Shown here piece by piece: positions 31,101-35,306 of a stretch of DNA of 35,306 nucleotides. The translations under genes and the position numbers were made by a program. Under the pieces are notes generated by a model that was not told where the DNA came from, ran no database searches, and saw nothing but the letters and a program-made list of their open reading frames with translations. The DNA comes from Mogibacterium sp. (GTDB lineage: Bacteria > Bacillota > Clostridia > Peptostreptococcales > Anaerovoracaceae): NCBI GenBank assembly GCA_016775335.1, contig JAEUGJ010000002.1, forward strand, positions 92,844-128,149. Reading direction: 5' to 3'. Positions within the stretch are counted from its first letter, which is position 1; every line of letters begins with the position of its first letter.

Positions 31101-32993
31101 ATTGCCAATCCGAAGGATTTGGCGGAACTGCGCAGCCTGTTTCCGAATCAGGAGGTCTACATTGCAATGGGATCCGATGTGGTGAATAACGCTTCTTGCT
31201 ACCGGCTGGAACCCTGCGAAAACTCCATCCATTCTTTTAACCACATCATCTTCGCACGAGATGCCAAGAATATGGAGGCTGAAACCGGTGAAGTCTATCC
31301 GATTACGGGAGAGGTTATCCACCTGAAGCTGAAAAAATACTACGAAGATATCAGTTCCACCAAAATTCGGGACAATATCGATATGGGACGAGATATTTCC
31401 AACCTGCTGGACCCGATTGTACAGAACTATATCTACGACCACAACCTCTATTCCAGAGAGCCGGCGTACAAGCACGTGCTGCAGGCGCAGGATTTGAAGA
31501 TCAGCGATTACAAGCACGACAACTACACGGCCATCGCCAATATGCGGGAGGAGCTGAGCGGCCGAGGCTACGACTTCGATGCCCTGTGGAACTACCTCTC
31601 CCACGAAGACACCCAGACCCTCTACGTGGAGAGCGGACATAAAAACCGAAAAGTTTCTGCTTTTGCGGCGGCACGAAGATTTGAGACCCACGATTTGCTG
31701 ACGGAGTTTCAGGATCCGAAGATTACCGCTACCATTCGAAATCAGGCCCACGGGGGCATTGCGGTTATCGGTGCATTCTACGCGAACGCCAACCGCTCCG
31801 TCAGCAATCTGAACCAGATTCTTCTGACGGAACTGCTCACCGGTCTGCTGGCCAAGGACTACGCCTATGCAGTCTACCATCCGATTGACCCAAGCGGTTA
31901 CAGCGGTGCCACCATCGAGGCGCTGCGCCGACAGGGTTTTGTAAATATTTCGGATACCGCCGCTCATCCGGTGTATGCGGTAGACCTCACCGACCCGATT
32001 GTCATTTTCCGGGATGTGGAGACGGTCATTAAAGCGCCGCTGAACAAGATTCCAAAAGTTCAGAAGGCCATCGACGACGCCCACAACCGGCTGTTGAACA
32101 CCTTTACCCAGATGTTCCCGGGAAAACTGGTGATTTCCTTTAACACCAGTGCGGTGTACAGCAAAATCGTGGATTTGGTGGCGTTGGACAACGGCGTGTC
32201 CACCGTTCCGGATCCGACCCGGAAGCGTGGGCCGTACCTGGCGGTACCGTTCGGAAAAGCCCTCTCCGATGTGGCCGTTCCGAACACGGTGACGAAGGCC
32301 CTCTACACGGAGAAGTACTTCCGGAACGACCTGTCCGGCTTCACCGTGGGCGCATCGGAGAATTATCCAACCCTGAAGAATCAGGCGCGGATGCTGAAAT
32401 CCTTTAACCGGCCGGTGATTCTTATCGACGATTTGCTCCACAAGGGTCAGCGCATGAACAACATCGACCCGATTCTCCGGGCACAAAATGTGGACGTGCA
32501 CAAAATCATCGTGGGACTCCTTACGGGGAACGCCCGGGATACCATGAGCGTCCGGGGCCGGGAGGTGGAGTCAGCGTACTTCATTCCGACCATCTCCATG
32601 TGGCTCAACGAGCGGGACTGCTATCCGTTCATCGGCGGGGACAGCATCGAACGGCCGGACGGCTCCGCGTCACGCTCCGTTAATTTTATCCTGCCGTACA
32701 CCAGCTTTAACTTCGTGGGCGGCAAGAATTTGGAGCACATTTACAAATACTCCATGACCTGCCTGGAGAACGCTCGAGACATCCTTCAGGTGCTGGAACA
32801 GGAGTACCAGGCCACCTTCGGCAAGAAGCTGACCATCCGGCGGCTGGGGGCCATCCTCAGCAATCCGAGAATGCCGGTGCTGGGGGCCGACCTGGAATAC
32901 GACGAGCACCTTTCCCCGTCCCAGTACGTGGAAAGCGATATCCGGAAGGCGCAGCGCCTCAGCCTGTACCGAGAATGCGAAGTGGAGGAATAG
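28191..32993 (+). CDS. 1600-residue multidomain protein: HD, helical repeats, nucleotidyltransferase, GNAT-like, phosphoribosyltransferase-like
   Basis: ATG 28191 (MLFSENNADILYNEITG) has GAGAGGG 5 nt upstream; the frame before it crosses two hairpins. Order: helical N-terminus; HD domain about 180-290 (GHISGVHYV, AAAMHDIGKYG, HIAANHSTWD); long alpha-helical, HEAT-like region about 390-890; NadD/cytidylyltransferase-type domain about 896-1075 with FFPGTFDPFSLGHKA and the late SSTKIRDNI motif; a segment about 1140-1250 resembling GNAT (GYSGATIEALRRQGFVNIS); and about 1300-1560 with a PRPP-type loop VILIDDLLHKGQR (about 1406). Known of the families: HD enzymes cut phosphoesters, NadD-type enzymes move nucleotides to phosphate acceptors, PRTases use PRPP. 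Each catalytic motif seems intact. Similar long proteins are annotated in other Clostridia only as cytidyltransferase-related. The function is unknown; a nucleotide or cofactor salvage or signalling role is inference. Confidence 0.8.
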   Translation: MLFSENNADILYNEITGAYLDRGYMHGEGLTKDQVNRSRDLFKAMAYDLIDRGDETGRIHTPEILAVWKNHLHPGGPEPEDGWLQHCYMFLRNQLFPHLPGPADADAFRQQRNNLLQLMRGVFIYEQKTLPFDPTKDLRLLSDVQIAAGHFNPEYTKMHKMIRNKYIYEFMRIGIDITPYNTLGHISGVHYVAMYMAYQLHQVGMPVDLGIISGAAAMHDIGKYGCRPFEEQRVPYLHYYYTNYCLSRNALPTIAHIAANHSTWDLELENLSVESLLLIYADFRVKSTRVKDKEVIHFYSLKEAFDVILNKLDNVDAAKRHRYVKVYAKLKDFEDLMIENGVSVDLPKEATAHFDEQCIQKPIPLRLRPALLRNDEVVQELKFRAIGHNIRLMSRFGNPEQFASLIESARSCQRWKDTRTYITILGEYSTYMSEDQKNLTLNFLYEMLAHQASDIREQAAALMGRIVANYREEYKKELPKDVPSPNITSTNIYQFEDFLIKILNPDYKVTDHHRKWITSCADFYVESALNNCNPARRHFYFDVLEKYYDSEDVSEARIIVLMITALRINPAWCPDSFIQTIRFFSKNMLGSFSQDVDLITLDVMDHYFGDTMDNFTDIRRRDILGLSGETLTDKELSTMFLDNLKTRTSWNRKMANIRYMLESVHTEVGQARILQIAIHLANLIKNSETITVRRYSARVLFQILPDLTSDQANELMIEIFNGLEIEDYQFSRSLPKVLGVITLYLPPKELDEVIDELEKMLNNGVERSACAALQTIAVILEECGIYKFKEKDGVMEARTSRLLGLLLKGFAYYRAPISQEAFRMIGERVFHSEKLTPEQKHDLAARCFKRLVTIIPFSAKEREDLQFYNNSAGLLNIYRFISEYQTEVGDFHFPEMKKIAFFPGTFDPFSLGHKAIATTIRNMGYQVYLAIDEFSWSKKTLPHMLREEILTMSIADEENLYVFPDDISVNIANPKDLAELRSLFPNQEVYIAMGSDVVNNASCYRLEPCENSIHSFNHIIFARDAKNMEAETGEVYPITGEVIHLKLKKYYEDISSTKIRDNIDMGRDISNLLDPIVQNYIYDHNLYSREPAYKHVLQAQDLKISDYKHDNYTAIANMREELSGRGYDFDALWNYLSHEDTQTLYVESGHKNRKVSAFAAARRFETHDLLTEFQDPKITATIRNQAHGGIAVIGAFYANANRSVSNLNQILLTELLTGLLAKDYAYAVYHPIDPSGYSGATIEALRRQGFVNISDTAAHPVYAVDLTDPIVIFRDVETVIKAPLNKIPKVQKAIDDAHNRLLNTFTQMFPGKLVISFNTSAVYSKIVDLVALDNGVSTVPDPTRKRGPYLAVPFGKALSDVAVPNTVTKALYTEKYFRNDLSGFTVGASENYPTLKNQARMLKSFNRPVILIDDLLHKGQRMNNIDPILRAQNVDVHKIIVGLLTGNARDTMSVRGREVESAYFIPTISMWLNERDCYPFIGGDSIERPDGSASRSVNFILPYTSFNFVGGKNLEHIYKYSMTCLENARDILQVLEQEYQATFGKKLTIRRLGAILSNPRMPVLGADLEYDEHLSPSQYVESDIRKAQRLSLYRECEVEE

Positions 32994-32996
32994 ACA

Positions 32997-33956
32997 ATGC
33001 ATATTCATGATCTGGTAAAAGAAACCCTCTCCCTGCGAAAGTGTCCGGTGGCCCCGGGCACCAAAGCTCGGGTGAATATCGTGGCGCTGGGGGATGTGGG
33101 CACCACCATGCTCATCGGCCTCAAGCTTCTGGGAAGCGATGTAATCGAGTCCATCGGCATCTGCGATATTCGGAAAGAAAACACCGCACGGCTGGAAATG
33201 GAAATGAATCAGATTGGATACCCCTTCGAAGGGCCCGCGCTTCCGTCCGTGGAGGTAGTGCCGGAAGACGAACTCTTTGCCGGAGATGTGCTGATTTTCT
33301 GCGCCAGCCGAGGGATTCCGCCGGTGGAGCCCGGCTCCAAAGCGGACGTGCGCATGGCTCAATTAGATGCCAACCGGGATATCATCCGCCACTATGCCGG
33401 ACTGGCACGAAATGCCCGGTATCAGGGGCTGGTATGCGTGGTCAGCGATCCGGTGGACAACCTGTGCGCGGCGTTCCTGGATGAATCCGGGCTGGAGCCA
33501 TGGCAAATTCAGGGATACGGTCTTGGAGTCATGCACAAAAGAGCGGAATACTACGCCTCCAAGGATTCCCGTTTCGCCTCCTATCTCACGGAAGGACGGG
33601 CCTTCGGTCCTCACGGGAAAGACCTGGTGATTGCCAACAGCATTGACCGATACGACGATGCCCTTTCCCGAGAATTGACGGAACAGGCAGTTCGGGCCAA
33701 CATCGCTGTCCGGGATCTGGGTTTCAAACCCTACATCGCACCGGCCCTTTCCTCTGCCGCACTGTCCATCCTTCTCACACTCCGAGGTGAATGGCATTAC
33801 GGCTCCCTGTACCTGGGTACCCGGGAGCGGGGTGCATTTCTGGGAATGAAAAACCGCCTTACGGAAGGCGGCTGGGAATGGGAGGATTTGGACCTTCCGG
33901 AGGAGCTTTACGAAAGGATTCGAAACGCTTATGAAAACCTCTGCGAAATCCGATAA
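32997..33956 (+). CDS. Lactate/malate dehydrogenase-like NAD-binding protein
   Basis: The 319-residue protein follows the multidomain gene by 3 nt with GGAGGAA as ribosome site. It has the LDH/MDH layout: nucleotide loop in VNIVALGDVGTTMLIG (usually GxGxxG), DIRKEN as the cofactor-binding acid at the end of beta 2, CASRGIPPVEPGSKADVRMAQLDANRDII in place of TAGxxxxPGxxRxDLxxxN, VVSDPVDNL for SNPVD, and the catalytic His in GPHGKDLVIANS. The usual substrate segment with GTxLDxxR is replaced by GYGLGVMHKRAEYYA, so it probably does not act on lactate or malate. Its position suggests that it works with the multidomain protein. Confidence 0.8.
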   Translation: MHIHDLVKETLSLRKCPVAPGTKARVNIVALGDVGTTMLIGLKLLGSDVIESIGICDIRKENTARLEMEMNQIGYPFEGPALPSVEVVPEDELFAGDVLIFCASRGIPPVEPGSKADVRMAQLDANRDIIRHYAGLARNARYQGLVCVVSDPVDNLCAAFLDESGLEPWQIQGYGLGVMHKRAEYYASKDSRFASYLTEGRAFGPHGKDLVIANSIDRYDDALSRELTEQAVRANIAVRDLGFKPYIAPALSSAALSILLTLRGEWHYGSLYLGTRERGAFLGMKNRLTEGGWEWEDLDLPEELYERIRNAYENLCEIR

Positions 33957-35076
33957 TGAGATTCATAATAACAAGCCAAAAGAACTTCTGGTGATTCGTC
34001 CCATCTGCGAGATGCTGGGTCGAATCGGCCGGATGGAACAGGTGCTGGGGGACTGCCTAACCCGATTGGAGGCAGAAGGCGTCCGGGTCACTCTGGTGGA
34101 AAAAGTCTCCGAGTTGGAGGATATTCCCATGCCCGGGAAAAAGGTGATTTTCGCTATCTGCCTCTCGGAGTCCGGCGTCAACCTGGAATACTACCGGCTG
34201 CTGGAAGCCTTCCGGCTCCATCCCAACTGCCTGGACGGTTCCGTGGGGGGAATTATCGTGGACGGCGCCAGCGACCTGTACACCAAAGCGTTGGCCCGCC
34301 GCATGGCCTTCTCCGCCAACAGTTCGGGCTGCACCTTTCCCGGGAAACCCCTGGTGGAAGCCACCGGCACCCTGGCGAACTTCCGGGTGCTGAGCCAGAT
34401 CACGGGAAAGCCGGTGGAAGAAGTCTACGCCCTTCAGGTAGAAAATCTGATGCGAAAGGTTCTGGACTTCAATCTGACCGATACCGGGTGGCGCCATCCG
34501 AATGACGCTCCGTCTGCGCCCCCGCTTCACATCGCCGCCATCCATTCCGGCTCCCGGAAAACCTCCAACACGCTACTTCTATGGGATATGATTCGGCGTA
34601 ATCTGCCAAAGGATACCGTGGTGGAAGAGGTGTCCCTACGGAACGGCTCCATTCAGGATTGCCGCGGCTGCACCTTCGAGACCTGCCGTCACTTCGGCGA
34701 GAAGGAAGATTGCTTTTACGGCGGAATCATGACGGAGCAGGTTTTTCCCGCCATCCTTCGCAGCGATGCGGTCATGCTGATTTCACCGAATTACAACGAT
34801 GCCCTGAGCGCCAACCTCACCGCCATGGTCAACCGGCTCACTGCACTGTTTCGGACCCATGATTTTAGTAAAAAAAGAATCTACAGTCTGGTGGTTTCCG
34901 GCTACAGCGGCGGGGATATCGTGTCGGAACAGATTCTGGGGGCTTTCTGCTTCAACAAGAACTTCATCCTGCCGGGGCGATTTGCCATCGTGGAAACCGC
35001 CAACGACCCCGGCGCCATCCTGGATGTGCCGGGGATTGAGGGCAAAGCGCGCACCTTTGCGAGACATATGTGGTGA
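33931..35076 (+). CDS. NAD(P)H-dependent FMN reductase/iron-sulfur flavoprotein-like, with extra N-terminal domain
   Basis: The 381-residue frame starts inside the end of the previous gene (26-bp overlap), with AAAGGA about 12 nt before ATG. Residues about 190-381 form a flavodoxin-like FMN reductase: HIAAIHSGSRKTSNTLLLWDM (phosphate loop), DCRGCTFETCRHFGEKEDC (four cysteines, C-x2-C-x4-C-x8-C, as in Isf-type flavoproteins), ISPNYNDALSANLTAMVNRL and VSGYSGGDIVSEQIL. The first about 180 residues (LLVIRPICEMLGRIGRMEQVLGDCL, GGIIVDGASDLYTKALARRMAFSANSSGC) are unfamiliar. The protein likely passes electrons between NAD(P)H, FMN and perhaps an Fe-S cluster. It ends TGG TGA, so TGA is a normal stop here. 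Third gene of the operon. Confidence 0.8.
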   Translation: MKTSAKSDNEIHNNKPKELLVIRPICEMLGRIGRMEQVLGDCLTRLEAEGVRVTLVEKVSELEDIPMPGKKVIFAICLSESGVNLEYYRLLEAFRLHPNCLDGSVGGIIVDGASDLYTKALARRMAFSANSSGCTFPGKPLVEATGTLANFRVLSQITGKPVEEVYALQVENLMRKVLDFNLTDTGWRHPNDAPSAPPLHIAAIHSGSRKTSNTLLLWDMIRRNLPKDTVVEEVSLRNGSIQDCRGCTFETCRHFGEKEDCFYGGIMTEQVFPAILRSDAVMLISPNYNDALSANLTAMVNRLTALFRTHDFSKKRIYSLVVSGYSGGDIVSEQILGAFCFNKNFILPGRFAIVETANDPGAILDVPGIEGKARTFARHMW

Positions 35077-35083
35077 TGGGTTT

Positions 35084-35112
35084 TTGGCTGCGATTTAAGC
35101 AGATACTATTAT
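35084..35112 (+). promoter_or_regulatory. Possible promoter for a small RNA
   Basis: TTGGCT (35084-35089), a 17-bp spacer and TATTAT (35107-35112). The -35 is only moderate. Confidence 0.4.
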
Positions 35113-35118
35113 ACATTT

Positions 35119-35200
35119 AACCAAATGATGTGACTTGCGGTGTATCTCCGATTATGCGGAGCACACCTAGGAGAATCGGATGCGTCCGATTCTCTTTTTT
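35119..35200 (+). ncRNA. Candidate small structured RNA or operon 3' end
   Basis: Two hairpins follow each other: GGTGT-AT-CTCCG (35139-35150) with CGGAG-C-ACACC (35157-35167), then the terminator stem. With the possible promoter above, an RNA of about 80 nt would result. It matches no family that I recognise, and it may simply be the 3' untranslated end of the preceding operon. Confidence 0.35.
35171..35200 (+). terminator. Terminator at the end of the multidomain operon
   Basis: GAGAATCGGA / TCCGATTCTC, a perfect 10-bp stem with a TGCG loop, followed by six Ts and, after one G, five more. The rest to the window end (35207-35306) holds a small GGATTC/GAATCC hairpin and no supported gene. 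Confidence 0.94.
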
Positions 35201-35306
35201 GTTTTTCACTTTTCTTGTGATTTCCGCCGATGTGCTTCCTCGGGTTTAAAACCTGGATTCCCGCGAATCCACACTAGTTTAGCACTAACTATACAGCCTG
35301 AAACCA

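Noticed and set aside
35220..35306. tRNA-like sequence near the window end
   Set aside because: Only an isolated GGATTC/GAATCC hairpin is present, with no acceptor, D or anticodon arm.

Overview
The window reads as a chromosomal segment of an anaerobic Firmicute of the class Clostridia with moderately high GC. The indications are a split housekeeping layout (rlmH, yycJ-type hydrolase, addB-type nuclease, prfB, secA; then rpmE, prfA, tsaC, rpiB, upp), an [FeFe]-hydrogenase-type protein, a DUF3793/flavodoxin pair and strong AGGAGG ribosome binding sites. A family-level guess (Eubacteriales family XIII / Anaerovoracaceae-like) is inference only. No tRNA, rRNA, CRISPR array, phage or transposase gene was found.

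Layout. 1-260: GC-rich 96-bp tandem repeats. 308-10937 (minus): a long housekeeping run, CNNM/CorC-like membrane protein, secA, prfB (with an intact programmed +1 frameshift), HAD phosphatase, addB-like nuclease, MBL hydrolase, rlmH. 11155-11523: small membrane protein; 11645-11892: a second, 86-bp tandem array related to the first. 11941-15110 (minus): LTA-synthase-like membrane sulfatase-fold enzyme followed by a histidine phosphatase. 15318-17903 (plus): GNAT acetyltransferase, DUF3793 protein plus flavodoxin, and an HD-domain gene interrupted by an in-frame TGA. 17963-18934 (minus): a secreted cationic protein and a membrane-anchored partner behind a perfect 16-bp palindrome; then a gene-poor 600 bp with a 271-bp nested inverted-repeat element. 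19544-22791 (minus): tyrS with a Tyr-codon leader peptide and attenuator, then an [FeFe]-hydrogenase-like protein. 23001-26559 (minus): upp, rpiB, tsaC, prfA, rpmE. 26876-35076 (plus): coaBC, then a three-gene operon encoding a 1600-residue multidomain protein, an LDH/MDH-like protein and a flavin reductase-like protein.

Most interesting. (1) tyrS appears to be controlled by ribosome-mediated attenuation: promoter, 19-codon leader ORF with Tyr-Tyr-Tyr, an 11-bp leader hairpin, a 12-bp antiterminator and a 13-bp terminator with a U-tract can all be read from the sequence, in place of the T-box usual for this gene in Firmicutes. (2) The two tandem arrays, 11 kb apart, belong to one hairpin family and show a compensatory base change in the stem. 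(3) The last operon joins HD, helical-repeat, nucleotidyltransferase, GNAT-like and phosphoribosyltransferase-like modules in one chain, with two redox-type proteins; it looks like an uncharacterised nucleotide or cofactor system. The functional reading of (3) is inference.
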